Source of the DNA: Pelovirga terrestris
GTDB lineage: Bacteria; Desulfobacterota; Desulfuromonadia; Desulfuromonadales; Geopsychrobacteraceae
DNA length: 64,000 bases
Direction of reading: 5' to 3'
NCBI RefSeq assembly: GCF_014773365.1
Contig: NZ_JACWUN010000009.1
Location: forward strand, 62,001-126,000
The notes under the pieces are model-generated. The model was not told where the DNA came from. It made no database searches and saw only the letters and a program-made list of their open reading frames with translations. Within the stretch, counting starts at the first letter, position 1. The number at the start of each line of letters is the position of its first letter. A program made the position numbers and the translations under genes. Positions 19,553-28,715 of this stretch are shown here, piece after piece.

Positions 19553-21922
19553 ATGCCGCACGCTGACACACCTGAAAAGCCCGAACTCCTCGCGCCGGCC
19601 GGTAGCCTCGAAGCCTTTTTTGCCGCTGTTGATGCCGGCGCCGATGCGGTTTATACCGGACTGAAGGATTTTTCCGCCCGCGCCAAGGCCAAGAATTTCA
19701 GTCTTGCCGACATCGAACGCATGGCCGGCTATCTCCATGCCGATGGCAAGCGTCTCTACGTCACCCTCAACACCCTGATCCGCGAAAATGAATTATCCCA
19801 TCTGATTGACACCCTGTCAGCGCTGGAATCCTTTGCGGTCGATGCAGTCATTATTCAGGACCTCGCCATCTGGAAACTGGCCAGGGAACATTTTCCCGGT
19901 CTGGAAGTCCACGCGTCGACGCAGATGACAATCCACAATGTCGCCGGGGTCAAGATGCTTGAGCGCCTCGGCTTCAGCCGCGCGGTGCTGGCGCGGGAGC
20001 TGACCCTGGCAGAAATTGCCTATATCCGCAGCCAGACCCGCCTGGAGCTGGAGCATTTTATCCACGGTGCCCTGTGCTTTTCCTTCAGTGGTCAGTGCTA
20101 CTTCTCATCGTTTCTGGGTGGTAAAAGTGGTAACCGTGGCCGCTGTGCCCAACCCTGTCGGCGGAATTACCGCCATCATCAGCAACAGGGGTTTTTCTTT
20201 TCCCCCAACGACCTGTCAGCTATCGACCTGCTGCCGCAGCTCAGCCGTGCCGGAATCTGCAGCTTCAAGATCGAAGGACGGATGAAGAGCGCCGAATATG
20301 TTCACAAGGTGGTCGGCGCCTATCGGCGGGTCATGGATGCTGCTGAAACTGAGCGTAAAGAGGTGCTTGCCCAGGCCAAGCAACAACTTAAGGAGAGCTT
20401 TGGTCGCCAACCTACCCGCGGCTTTCTCTCCGGCAGTCAACCTGATGATATGGCCATCCCCTCACAAAAAGGTGCGACCGGGCGGTTTATCGGCAAAGTC
20501 CGCCAGGTTCAGGGCAATCGCTTGAGTTTTACCTCCTCACTGCCGTTACATTTAGGCGACCGTCTGCGCATTCAACCTGCCAACGACAAAAGTGGCAGTG
20601 CTTTTACTCTGCGTCAGCTGTTTAGTGGGAGCCGGCAGGTAAAGAAATCTCCCGACGGCAAACCGGTAACCGTTATCTCCCCCTTTGACCAACGCTTCGC
20701 CCCCGGGGACAGCGTCTTTATGGTTGCCAGTGCTGACGCCTTTACCTTGAGTGATAGTGCTGCCCGCCGCAAACTCGAACACCGTCGACCCAAAGGGGAA
20801 CTGGTTGACCTCGATATCAAGGTCACCCCGACCAGCATTGCCCTGGCTGCCACCATAAACAGCCGGCAGCTCGATTTTACTTATCCTGTCACCAGCTTTA
20901 CGGCCACCAGTCAACCCCTCGACATAGGGGTCCTTGAACAGGTGTTCGCAGCCGTTGCCGATGAACCTTTTTCCCTGGGGTCATTGACCTGTGGTGAGCT
21001 GCCGGCGGTTGTCATCCCCCCTAAACAGCTCAAGCAGATCCGCCGCACTTTTTATCGCGATCTGCGTCTGGCGCGCCAGCACCAGCTGCAGCAGCGCCGC
21101 CGCGATCAACGCGAGGCCGCCGTCGCTTCCCTGCTGCCGGCCGGCAGCAATAATTGCCAGGTGTCCGAATTTCGGGCACTGCTTGCCGATACCCGCGAAC
21201 ATCATTTGCTCAATAACGAGCGAATTAATACCCTGCTGCTCCCCATCAACCGTCACAGCCTGCAGCAAGTCGACAAACTACGCCGCCGTGCTGCGAACAT
21301 CATCTGGGATTTACCCTTTGTTCTGTTTGATCAGGACTGGCAGGAGCATCAAGCAGCTATCCGTACCCTGGTGCAGGCGGGTTTTCACCAGTTTCGTCTG
21401 AGCAATCTTGGTCATTTCCCTCTGTTTGACGGGCTCACCGGCCTCAAGCTTTACAGCAGCTATCGTCTGTTTGCCCTCAACAGTCAGGCGGTTGTCGCCT
21501 TAAGCAAGCTGAACATCGCCGATGTTGAGCTTTATATTGAGGACGACCGCCACAACCTGGCAGCGATTCTCTCCCGTCAACTGCCGGTGCCTGCCAGCCT
21601 GATGGTATACGGACGGGTTCCGCTGCTGACCTCGCGCATCCGCGTGCGCCAGCTGCACAGTGACGGCTCAATTCTGTCAGACCGTGATGATGCCTACCGG
21701 GTTCAACAGCGCCAGGGACTGACCTGGCTGTTCAGTGAAACCCCCTTTTCCTTTATCAGTAATATCAGAGAGCTCGAGCAGCTTGGCTGTTCCGGCTTTA
21801 TTGTCGACCTATCCCACTGTGGCGCCGGCAGTATCAACGGCAAACAGGTGCTGGAAGCCTTGGACCGTGGCAGCGACCCGGCACAGTGCAGCAAATTCAA
21901 CTTTGAAGCCGGCCTTGAGTGA
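19553..21922 (+). CDS. Peptidase U32 family protein with long C-terminal extension (RlhA-like)
   Basis: 789 residues from ATG 19553. The N-terminal U32 barrel begins ELLAPAGSLEAFFAAVDAGA and contains LYVTLNTLI and ALCFSFSGQCYFSSFLGGKS, leading to the CAQPCRR cysteine cluster that binds Fe-S in studied members. The C-terminal half corresponds to the DUF3656-type extension found in the group that includes E. coli RlhA, a 23S rRNA C2501 hydroxylase. RNA hydroxylation is therefore more likely than proteolysis. It stands alone, divergent from dctP2. Confidence 0.85.
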   Translation: MPHADTPEKPELLAPAGSLEAFFAAVDAGADAVYTGLKDFSARAKAKNFSLADIERMAGYLHADGKRLYVTLNTLIRENELSHLIDTLSALESFAVDAVIIQDLAIWKLAREHFPGLEVHASTQMTIHNVAGVKMLERLGFSRAVLARELTLAEIAYIRSQTRLELEHFIHGALCFSFSGQCYFSSFLGGKSGNRGRCAQPCRRNYRHHQQQGFFFSPNDLSAIDLLPQLSRAGICSFKIEGRMKSAEYVHKVVGAYRRVMDAAETERKEVLAQAKQQLKESFGRQPTRGFLSGSQPDDMAIPSQKGATGRFIGKVRQVQGNRLSFTSSLPLHLGDRLRIQPANDKSGSAFTLRQLFSGSRQVKKSPDGKPVTVISPFDQRFAPGDSVFMVASADAFTLSDSAARRKLEHRRPKGELVDLDIKVTPTSIALAATINSRQLDFTYPVTSFTATSQPLDIGVLEQVFAAVADEPFSLGSLTCGELPAVVIPPKQLKQIRRTFYRDLRLARQHQLQQRRRDQREAAVASLLPAGSNNCQVSEFRALLADTREHHLLNNERINTLLLPINRHSLQQVDKLRRRAANIIWDLPFVLFDQDWQEHQAAIRTLVQAGFHQFRLSNLGHFPLFDGLTGLKLYSSYRLFALNSQAVVALSKLNIADVELYIEDDRHNLAAILSRQLPVPASLMVYGRVPLLTSRIRVRQLHSDGSILSDRDDAYRVQQRQGLTWLFSETPFSFISNIRELEQLGCSGFIVDLSHCGAGSINGKQVLEALDRGSDPAQCSKFNFEAGLE

Positions 21923-22018
21923 CTACGGCGAGACCTGCGCAACGGACAGAACGCCATTGCCCTGACGGCTGAACCCGATTATAGTACCAGCCGATGAAGT
22001 TTCTTGATGGAGGAGATG

Positions 22019-22462
22019 ATGTTGCAGCGTCGTTCGATGATTCACGTTTCCCTGGCCGTAGTTGCCCTGATTATTATTGTTTACCCTTATTTCAGCAATA
22101 AGCCGGATCCGGAAAAGGTAGAGCAGGCCTCTGTGGCAGCAGTAGCCTTCCTTGACCTGCTCGATAACGGCAATTTTGAAGAAGCCTGGCGCCAAAGTGC
22201 CACCTTCATGCGCGAAAAAATTCCGCTGGAAACCTGGCTGGCACAACTCGATCAGGTTCGTAGCCAGGTTGGTGCCTTGCGCGAACGCACTCAGTCCGAT
22301 CTTAACTACACCAAAGAACAGATAGAAGGAATTCCTGAAGGGGAATACCTGTCTTTTTTCTACACCAGCCGGTTTGATCATCACGCCACGGCCCGCGAGC
22401 GGGTCACCCTCTACCATGAAGCCGCCACATCCTGGCGCGTAGCAGGTTATTTCATTGAGTGA
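22019..22462 (+). CDS. DUF4019-like membrane-anchored protein
   Basis: 147 residues from ATG 22019 (ATG 22016 is also possible), just after GGAGGAG. An N-terminal membrane helix (about 9-25) is followed by a small domain with FLDLLDNGNFEEAWRQSATF and LYHEAATSWRVAGYFIE, which fits the DUF4019 family of unknown function. It lies 97 bp after the U32 gene and 37 bp before a diguanylate cyclase. Confidence 0.65.
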   Translation: MLQRRSMIHVSLAVVALIIIVYPYFSNKPDPEKVEQASVAAVAFLDLLDNGNFEEAWRQSATFMREKIPLETWLAQLDQVRSQVGALRERTQSDLNYTKEQIEGIPEGEYLSFFYTSRFDHHATARERVTLYHEAATSWRVAGYFIE

Positions 22463-22499
22463 TCCCTAAAGATTGCCCATCAATGAAGCGAAGAAAACC

Positions 22500-23210
22500 A
22501 TGACCGCTGTTGATCCTTCAGCTACATCACCCGCACAACCATCCAACACAACCTGTCCCGTTGGTGTGCTCTGGTGCCCATTTCCAAAGGCATTGACGGA
22601 TCTGCAGCAGGAACTTGATCAGCTTATTCAGCAAGTACGTACCGACGCCCTGACCGGGGTCGCCAATTATCGGTCATTTATCGAGACCCTGGAACTGGAA
22701 ATCGAACGTTCCGGCCGCAACGAACGTCCAACCAGTCTGCTGATGATCGACCTCGATCACTTTAAAAAAGTCAATGATATCCACGGTCATGAAGTCGGCA
22801 ACCAGGCGCTGGTTCATGTTGCCAAAGTGATCTGCGGACAGATTCGCAAGCTCGACGTCGTCTGTCGTTACGGCGGTGAAGAATTTGCCGTTGTGCTGCC
22901 GGAAACCGATCTTCATGCCGCTATTCCCGTGGCCGAGCGCATCCGCCTGGTCCTTGCCGAAACCCCTCTGCAACAAGACGGGTTAAAGCTCGAACTAACC
23001 GCCAGCCTCGGACTTGCGACCTACCGGCCTTACTCGTTAAGCTCCGCCGCAGAACTGATCTCTCAGGCAGATCACTACCTCTATCAAGCCAAGCAAGGTG
23101 GTAGAAATCAACTCTGCCATACCGACGTGCCCCAACCGGAAAGTATCAGTAATGAAGAGAAGCAAAGCCTTCTGACGCTGTTCGGGCGCGACGCAAACAC
23201 AAAGGATTGA
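22500..23210 (+). CDS. Diguanylate cyclase (GGDEF)
   Basis: 236 residues from ATG 22500. A short N-terminal stretch with two Cys and a coiled-coil linker leads to a complete GGDEF domain: DALTGVANYRSF, DLDHFKKVND, and the active signature GGEEF in CRYGGEEFAVVLPET. An RxxD inhibitory site (RKLD) sits five residues before GGEEF, so product inhibition by c-di-GMP is expected. No sensor domain or membrane helix is visible; it is a minimal soluble cyclase. The dehydrogenase gene follows after 2 bp. Confidence 0.9.
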   Translation: MTAVDPSATSPAQPSNTTCPVGVLWCPFPKALTDLQQELDQLIQQVRTDALTGVANYRSFIETLELEIERSGRNERPTSLLMIDLDHFKKVNDIHGHEVGNQALVHVAKVICGQIRKLDVVCRYGGEEFAVVLPETDLHAAIPVAERIRLVLAETPLQQDGLKLELTASLGLATYRPYSLSSAAELISQADHYLYQAKQGGRNQLCHTDVPQPESISNEEKQSLLTLFGRDANTKD

Positions 23211-23212
23211 GT

Positions 23213-24169
23213 ATGAAAATTGTTGTTCTGGATGGCTATACTCTCAATAGTGGCGATCTCGACTGGGCGCCACTTAAAGCCCTGGGAACCTGCATCATTC
23301 ACCCGCGTACCTCCGCTGATCAGATTACTGAACGGGCACGGGATACCGCTATTATCCTGACCAACAAGGTGCCGATCAATGCCGATACCATAGCCGCCCT
23401 CCCCGATTTGCGTTACATCGGGGTTCTGGCCACCGGGGTCAACATCATCGATCTTGATGCGGCGAAAGAGCGGGGAGTTGTGGTCACCAACGCTCCCGGC
23501 TACAGTACCGAATCGGTCGCCCAGATGGTCTTTGCGCTACTGCTCGAAATGGTACAACAGGTTGGTCATCATGCCCGCATGGTGACAGAAGGAGCCTGGG
23601 TCAACTGCGAAGATTTCAGTTTTCGTACTCATCCGCTATGTGAACTGGCCGGCAAAACCATGGGGGTTGTCGGCTATGGTGAAGTCGGCCGGCGGGTGGC
23701 CACTATTGCCCGCGCTTTTGGCATGCAGGTGCTGGTGCAAACCGCTCATCCGGAAAAATATCAAAAAGAGCAAGGGGTCACCTTCGTCGATGTTGACCGC
23801 CTTTTTACCGACAGTGATGTCATCAGCCTGAACTGCCCGCTGACCCCGGAAACCGATCAACTGGTCAACACCGCGCATCTGGCCCGGGTCAAACAGGGTG
23901 CCCTGCTGATCAACACCGGTCGTGGCCAGCTGGTCAATGAAGCGGCCGTCGCTGAAGCCCTCGAAGACGGCTACCTTGGCGGCTATGCAACGGATGTCCT
24001 GTCCAGCGAACCGCCGCGCGCAGACAATCCGCTGCTGAGTGCTCCCCACTGTATTATCACCCCCCACATTGCCTGGGCCACCACCGAAGCGCGCAGTCGC
24101 CTGCTGGCAATGGCGGTCGACAATGTCGCCGCCTTTTTGCAGGGGGAACCCCGCAACCGGGTGGCCTGA
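23213..24169 (+). CDS. D-2-hydroxyacid dehydrogenase (glycerate dehydrogenase-like)
   Basis: 318 residues from ATG 23213 (SD AAAGGA). The NAD-binding loop is GVVGYGEVGRRVA, and the catalytic triad elements are NTGRG (Arg), SSEPP (Glu) and PHIAW (His). The overall match is to hydroxypyruvate reductase/glycerate dehydrogenase, which interconverts hydroxypyruvate and D-glycerate. It is sandwiched between the cyclase (2-bp gap) and a Cys-cluster gene (1-nt overlap). Substrate is uncertain within the family. Confidence 0.88.
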   Translation: MKIVVLDGYTLNSGDLDWAPLKALGTCIIHPRTSADQITERARDTAIILTNKVPINADTIAALPDLRYIGVLATGVNIIDLDAAKERGVVVTNAPGYSTESVAQMVFALLLEMVQQVGHHARMVTEGAWVNCEDFSFRTHPLCELAGKTMGVVGYGEVGRRVATIARAFGMQVLVQTAHPEKYQKEQGVTFVDVDRLFTDSDVISLNCPLTPETDQLVNTAHLARVKQGALLINTGRGQLVNEAAVAEALEDGYLGGYATDVLSSEPPRADNPLLSAPHCIITPHIAWATTEARSRLLAMAVDNVAAFLQGEPRNRVA

Positions 24170-24885
24170 TGGACGAAAGCAGGCTCCCGCCGCAGGTTGT
24201 CGCTGCGCGCCAACAGCTGGATGACGCCATTGCCGAACTGTGGCAGTCCTGGCGGGAACAAGAAAGGGATCTCTACTGCCGCGCAGGCTGTGGCAACTGC
24301 TGCACCCTGGCGGTTAACTGCAGCTATCCGGAAGCCGTGATGCTGGCAGCCGGTCTGTCCGTCGAACAACGCCAGCAGATCAATGAGCGTTTGCCGGTAG
24401 TCGCACAGCTATGTACAACAGCGGCTGATCTCAAAGAATTTCTCCACTCCTACCGTCAGCAGGGGGGCGGTTGCCCCCTGCTCGATCCACAGCAGAACTG
24501 TTCCAGCTATCACCAACGCCCCCTGTCGTGCCGGGCCCTGCTATCAACCCGCCCGCCTGCCTGGTGCGGGGTTGACTTCTCGGCCCTCCACCCCCACGAA
24601 AAGCAGGCGTTCTTAAGTAGCCTCGATCAAAACCTTGTCGCTTTTCCCAGTCATTATCTGGCGCGCCCGCTGGATCTGGCAGCGGAACTGGAAAAAAACC
24701 TGAGGAATGAATTCGCCCACGAGTATGGTGTGAATATCAGTGGGAATCTGATCTGGCTGCTCGGACTGGAGCTCAATTCACAGGTAGGTGAACGATTGGC
24801 GAAAAAGGAAGAGGGGCTGGTTGAATGGTTGCTGGAGCAGCAGGAGCGCTATCCGTATCTGTTGCAGGTAACGGCGACACTCTGA
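24169..24885 (+). CDS. YkgJ-type cysteine-cluster protein
   Basis: 238 residues starting on the last base of the dehydrogenase stop (TGATG). The N-terminal half carries the YkgJ/CxxCxxCC pattern: CRAGCGNCCTLAVNC, then CPLLDPQQNCSSYHQRPLSC and a final WC. These cysteines are proposed to chelate zinc or iron. The C-terminal half is alpha-helical with no motif that I recognise. The biochemical role is unknown. Confidence 0.8.
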   Translation: MDESRLPPQVVAARQQLDDAIAELWQSWREQERDLYCRAGCGNCCTLAVNCSYPEAVMLAAGLSVEQRQQINERLPVVAQLCTTAADLKEFLHSYRQQGGGCPLLDPQQNCSSYHQRPLSCRALLSTRPPAWCGVDFSALHPHEKQAFLSSLDQNLVAFPSHYLARPLDLAAELEKNLRNEFAHEYGVNISGNLIWLLGLELNSQVGERLAKKEEGLVEWLLEQQERYPYLLQVTATL

Positions 24886-25032
24886 GATCTGTGTGACGGG
24901 AATTTCATATCGGCGCTTCGCAAACCGCCAAGCACCATACAGAACGAACAATTGTGAGGATCGATGATGGGGAACTGGTACAGTTTATGCCACTTTTTGA
25001 ATTTCTTGTGATTCGTATTCAGGAAACATAAT

Positions 25033-25077
25033 AATATTGCTCCGGTGATTAAACTGTTTAATCACCGGAGCAATATT
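25033..25077. repeat. Perfect 45-bp palindrome (22-bp arms)
   Basis: AATATTGCTCCGGTGATTAAAC, written here as AATATTGCTCCGGTGATTAA plus AC, is followed by one T and its exact reverse complement. It lies between the convergent YkgJ gene and the RelE-like remnant, and supplies the last codons and stop of the latter. It may act as a bidirectional terminator, although a long T tract is missing on either side, or it may be the footprint of a mobile element. Confidence 0.85.
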
Positions 25078-25273
25078 TATGGGGTGTTATATCTATCACA
25101 TAGACTGAAACAACCTCTTTTTCAACTGTATAAATAATACGATATTGAAGATTCAGCCGTGATGATCGTTGTCCTTCACGGTCTCCTTTTAATTTTTCGT
25201 CGTGGAAACCGGGAAATTCTACCCGAAAGATGGTCCGGCAGTGTGCTGCTACAGGTTGCGACAAGCCTTTCAA
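25058..25273 (-). pseudogene. RelE/StbE-family toxin remnant
   Basis: The last 50 residues read PGFHDEKLKGDREGQRSSRL, then NLQYRIIYTVEKE and ITPHKY. These match the second half of RelE/StbE-type mRNA interferases (GFHDE-LKG, RS-RLN-YR-IY, PH-Y). The normal first 40 or so residues are missing, as the upstream sequence does not resemble the family and the only start is TTG. No antitoxin gene flanks it. The 3' end runs into a perfect palindrome. I infer a decayed toxin gene. Confidence 0.6.
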
Positions 25274-25461
25274 CCCTGCGCGACGAATCCTTGTCCAAGG
25301 GTGACCGACAACCTGTCAGGTGTCAATACGCACAACAGGCACGCACCGACCGGCGTAACCGGCGCACTGCTGATTCAGGTCCGAACTGTCAGCTTCTTAC
25401 ACAAAAATCACCCCATTCTGGTCGTTTCCTAATAATTCAACGCTAAAAGTTCCAAAAAATC

Positions 25462-25512
25462 GTAACTATTCAGCTCGATCCTTGCCACAGGATTCTCGAT
25501 CCGGTGCTGAAC
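25462..25512 (-). repeat. Dispersed palindromic repeat, copy A
   Basis: Read on the minus strand it gives TTCAGCACCGGATCGAGAAT, then CCTGTGGCAAGGATC and GAGCTGAATAGTTAC. The same ends recur at 49986-50122, 53906-53967 and, partly, 58086-58140. The ends TTCAGC and GCTGAA are mutually inverted. It is an intergenic REP-like element. Confidence 0.7.
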
Positions 25513-25564
25513 AGAGACCAAAAATCTTGTCAGAGAACAGGATATCAGTAAAGGAGAGCCGCTC

Positions 25565-25744
25565 ATGAACGTGAAAGAAATTAAAAAAATGGCAGCACAA
25601 AAAGGGGTCCAGCTGGGACGATTGAGAAAAACCGAGCTGATCCGGTCGATCCAGTCGGCGGAAAAGAACCCGGTGTGTTTCATGACTGATCAGGCAGATA
25701 GCTGCGGAGAAACCTCCTGCCTGTGGCGCACCGACTGTCGTTAG
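25565..25744 (+). CDS. SAP-domain-like Cys-rich miniprotein
   Basis: A 59-residue protein with SD AAAGGAG before ATG 25565. Residues 1-34 form a SAP/Rho-N-like helical hairpin (VKEIKKMAAQKGVQLGRLRK, then TELIRSIQ). The tail holds four cysteines in the pattern C-x8-C-x4-C-x5-C, ending CLWRTDC. The SAP motif suggests nucleic-acid binding, and the cysteines could bind zinc. I recall similar short proteins in Desulfuromonadales, but that is memory rather than a search. It probably shares a transcript with the DksA-like gene 65 bp downstream. Confidence 0.75.
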   Translation: MNVKEIKKMAAQKGVQLGRLRKTELIRSIQSAEKNPVCFMTDQADSCGETSCLWRTDCR

Positions 25745-25809
25745 ATAAACCGCCTGTTAACGGGAATAAAAATGAAAACATCGTAAATTCCACTGCCCGG
25801 AGCGAACCG

Positions 25810-26220
25810 ATGAGTATGCAACAGAATATCGCACTGCCATTGAGGAACCAGGATCATTATCTGGACGACGATCAGCTCGATTATTTTCTACGCATCTTAA
25901 CGGAGTGGCGAGAGCGTTTGCAGATTGAATACAGCGAATCTCGCCGGCGCATCCGTCTGCAGGATGAGCGGGTTGGCGACATTGTCGATCAAAGTATCAA
26001 GGAAAGCGGAACCGCCATGGAGATGATTAATTATCGTCGTAAACGTTCCCTTCTCGTCCAGGTCGAGGCCGCTTTGCAACGGATCAGTGCCGGTACGTAC
26101 GGCTATTGCTTGATGACCGAAGAAGAGATCGGAGTTGAACGGCTACGTTCTTATCCCATCGCGACCCTGTCGGTTGAGGCACAGGAACTGGTAGAACGGC
26201 GGCGCCATTGGAATCTGTAA
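25810..26220 (+). CDS. DksA/TraR-family regulator lacking the zinc finger
   Basis: 136 residues from ATG 25810. The helical hairpin and the GTYGYC ... RLRSYPIATLSVEAQE C-terminus are DksA-like. Only the first of the four zinc-binding cysteines remains; the others are Thr, Ser and Ala. This matches the zinc-independent DksA type. An acidic tip residue pair is not obvious in the coiled coil. It may modulate RNA polymerase with ppGpp. Its stop overlaps the next start by one base (TAATG), linking it to the phnW operon. Confidence 0.8.
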   Translation: MSMQQNIALPLRNQDHYLDDDQLDYFLRILTEWRERLQIEYSESRRRIRLQDERVGDIVDQSIKESGTAMEMINYRRKRSLLVQVEAALQRISAGTYGYCLMTEEEIGVERLRSYPIATLSVEAQELVERRRHWNL

Positions 26221-26648
26221 TGCTGAAAAATACCCACTGTTCATCCTCCGGCTTGCTCATTGATGAACCTGATGAGCAGGAGGTGAGCCCCTCACTGGTG
26301 CATCGCCTTGATCGCCGGAGAATTTTTGATCTTCTTGAGTTTGCCGAAAAATGCGGGGTCAAACTGACCTCCAGGACGATACCGCAGCTGTCGTTGGCAA
26401 CCGTTCTTGACGCCTATGACAACGAGTTTCAGCTGAGCTGGCTGTTATCCGCGCCGGTGAAGGTGATCCACCGCGGTCATCATCGTATCGCCTGTCCGGC
26501 CCCTGATGAACCGGAGCGCTCCCTGGCGCTGGTCTGTGCGGAAGCCCTGCTGCATGCCGGCAGCAGTAGAATCCGGGGCAAGGTCAAGGCGTTATTGCAG
26601 GCAACGAACATGTTCCATGGTGGAGAATCAGATGATTCAGCCGGTTAA
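26220..26648 (+). CDS. Conserved-looking protein of unknown function upstream of phnW
   Basis: 142 residues, starting on the last base of the DksA-like stop and ending 17 bases inside phnW, so it is translationally coupled on both sides. No family is recognised. The sequence is soluble and mixed alpha/beta, with an [20 protein letters not shown] helix and an [20 protein letters not shown] segment. Its place between a DksA-like regulator and phnW suggests a regulatory or accessory part in 2-aminoethylphosphonate use, but there is no direct evidence. Confidence 0.65.
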   Translation: MLKNTHCSSSGLLIDEPDEQEVSPSLVHRLDRRRIFDLLEFAEKCGVKLTSRTIPQLSLATVLDAYDNEFQLSWLLSAPVKVIHRGHHRIACPAPDEPERSLALVCAEALLHAGSSRIRGKVKALLQATNMFHGGESDDSAG

Positions 26649-27753
26649 TCCCTACCTGCTCCTGACCCCGGGACCCCTCTCGACCACAGCGACGGTCAAA
26701 GAGGTGATGCTCCGCGACTGGTGCACCTGGGACCGCGACTATAACAACATTGTTCAGCAGATCCGCGCCGAACTGGTCGCCCTGGCGACACCGGCAACAG
26801 GATACACCGCTGTTCTGATGCAAGGCAGCGGAACCTTTTCGGTAGAGGCCACCCTGACCAGTGCGATTCCGGCTACGGGCAAACTGCTGGTGCTGGCCAA
26901 CGGTGCCTATGGTGATCGCATGGGGGAAATTGCCCGGCGCATCGGGCTGGCCGTACGCATCGAAAGTTTTGGCGAGATAAGCCCTGTCGATCCGGATCGG
27001 GTACGCCGGATTCTTACAGAAGATCCGGATATCAGTCATGTTGCCGTTGTCCATTGTGAAACAACCACCGGCATGCTCAACCCTGTAGCCGCCATCGGTG
27101 CCGTCGTAAAAGACTTTGATAAAACCTATATTGTCGATGCCATGAGCAGCTTTGGTGGCATAGCGATTGACATCAACGCCCTCAGGGCAGATTTTCTGAT
27201 CAGCAGTGCCAACAAATGTATCCAGGGAGTACCGGGATTCGGTTTTGTTGTAGCCCGTACGAAAGTTCTCAAAGGTTGTGAAGGCAACGCCCGCTCGTTG
27301 AGCCTGGATCTGTACGATCAGTGGCGCACCATGGAAGAAGGTGGCGGCAAGTGGCGTTTCACATCGCCAACCCATGTGGTACGAGCCTTTGCCCAGGCTC
27401 TGGAAGAGCTGCAGCAGGAAGGGCTTGATAACCGCTGTAAACGTTATCTTGCTAATCAGCGTTATCTGGTAGAAGGGATGCGCAAGCTCGGTTTTGCTAC
27501 CCTGCTACCCGATTTATTGCAATCCCCGATTATCACCTCATTTCATAGCCCCGCTGCTGCCGACTACTCATTTAATGCCTTTTATCAAGCCCTTAAGCAG
27601 CATGGATTTGTCATTTATCCCGGCAAAGTAACGGTCGCTGATACCTTTCGCATTGGTAATATTGGTGACGTTTATCCCGGTGACATTGATCAGCTCCTTG
27701 TTGCTGTAGAAAACAGTTACCCCCTGGCACGCAGGAATAGCGGACATGTTTAA
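26632..27753 (+). CDS. phnW: 2-aminoethylphosphonate-pyruvate transaminase
   Basis: 373 residues from ATG 26632 (SD GGAG). A class V PLP enzyme with the family start [20 protein letters not shown] and the PLP lysine K195 in [16 protein letters not shown]. It converts 2-aminoethylphosphonate and pyruvate into phosphonoacetaldehyde and alanine. It overlaps the start of phnX by 8 nt, forming the classical PhnW-PhnX hydrolytic route. The reverse (biosynthetic) role is unlikely given the adjacent phnX. Confidence 0.95.
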   Translation: MIQPVNPYLLLTPGPLSTTATVKEVMLRDWCTWDRDYNNIVQQIRAELVALATPATGYTAVLMQGSGTFSVEATLTSAIPATGKLLVLANGAYGDRMGEIARRIGLAVRIESFGEISPVDPDRVRRILTEDPDISHVAVVHCETTTGMLNPVAAIGAVVKDFDKTYIVDAMSSFGGIAIDINALRADFLISSANKCIQGVPGFGFVVARTKVLKGCEGNARSLSLDLYDQWRTMEEGGGKWRFTSPTHVVRAFAQALEELQQEGLDNRCKRYLANQRYLVEGMRKLGFATLLPDLLQSPIITSFHSPAAADYSFNAFYQALKQHGFVIYPGKVTVADTFRIGNIGDVYPGDIDQLLVAVENSYPLARRNSGHV

Positions 27754-28555
27754 TAAAAACGTTGGCCTGGTGGTCTTTGATCTGGCGGGAACAACCGTTG
27801 ATTATGGCTGTATCGCCCCGGTGGCAGCTTTTGTTGAAGGGTTCCGGATGATGGAAGTTCCCATCACCCTGACCCAGGCCCGAGGACCCATGGGGATGGA
27901 GAAACGGGCGCATATTCGGGCGATCGTAGCTCAGCAGGAGGTCACCGTACGCTGGCAGCAGGTCCATGGCCGTGCCGTAACAGAAGATGATATTGATGCC
28001 ATGTATGAGGCCTTCACCCCGCAGCTGCTTGAGGTTTTGCCGCACCACTGCGAGCTGATTCCCGGCACCCTTGACGCTGTTGCCTGGCTCGATCGGCACG
28101 GCATTCCCTTTGCGACCACAACCGGATATTTCAAGGAAGCTGCCGAAATGGTTCTGGACAAAGCGGCAGTAGCCGGCTTTTCTCCTCACGCCTCAATCTA
28201 TGCTACCGACGTTCCTGCAGGCCGACCTGCCCCCTGGATGATCTATCGTTGTATGGAAACCCTGGATGTCTACCCCCCACAGCGAATAGTTAATATCGGC
28301 GACACAGTTGTGGATGTGGTTTCAGCTCGCAATGCCGGAGTCTGGAGTATCGGCGTGGCGGCCAGCGGCAATGAATTGGGGATGAGTCATGATGAAGTAC
28401 GCCGGCTGGAAGGCCCCCTGCTGTTGCAACGCTTACAGCAGGCGCGTCAGTCACTGCTGTCGGCCGGCGCCCATTATGTGATCGACACAGTAGCCGACCT
28501 GCCTGACCTGATCCCAAAAATTGAACAGCGATTAGCCGCCGGTGAACGTCCCTAG
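27746..28555 (+). CDS. phnX: Phosphonoacetaldehyde hydrolase (phosphonatase)
   Basis: A 269-residue HAD-family enzyme with nucleophile D12 (VVFDLAGTT), the Schiff-base lysine K53 ([12 protein letters not shown]) at the same number as in the well-studied Bacillus enzyme, and the IGDTVVDV acidic motif. It splits phosphonoacetaldehyde into acetaldehyde and phosphate. It overlaps phnW by 8 nt. Its stop codon lies within the left end of a MITE-like element. Confidence 0.95.
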   Translation: MFNKNVGLVVFDLAGTTVDYGCIAPVAAFVEGFRMMEVPITLTQARGPMGMEKRAHIRAIVAQQEVTVRWQQVHGRAVTEDDIDAMYEAFTPQLLEVLPHHCELIPGTLDAVAWLDRHGIPFATTTGYFKEAAEMVLDKAAVAGFSPHASIYATDVPAGRPAPWMIYRCMETLDVYPPQRIVNIGDTVVDVVSARNAGVWSIGVAASGNELGMSHDEVRRLEGPLLLQRLQQARQSLLSAGAHYVIDTVADLPDLIPKIEQRLAAGERP

Positions 28556-28697
28556 TTTTCGTTTGGAAACGGTTCTTTTCCGCTGCGACAGCGTCAATCT
28601 GCATGCTTGTTTGTGCGGCGTACATTAGTACGCCTCCGCTCAAGCTCTTGATTTCCTTGCCACAACGAAAAATTCCTCGTTTCCATTCCGAAAACTA
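28553..28697. mobile_element. MITE-like element with imperfect terminal inverted repeats
   Basis: The left end TAGTTTTCGTTTGGAAACG (28553-28571) matches the reverse complement of the right end CGTTTCCATTCCGAAAACTA (28678-28697), apart from a few bases. Inside is a small perfect hairpin, GGCGTAC-ATTA-GTACGCC (28617-28634). It fills almost all of the space between convergent phnX and the 2-AEP permease gene and may serve both as terminator. No ORF with support. Only one copy is in the window, so mobility is inferred. Confidence 0.55.
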
Positions 28698-28715
28698 TTG
28701 GGTTCTGCCTGTAAG

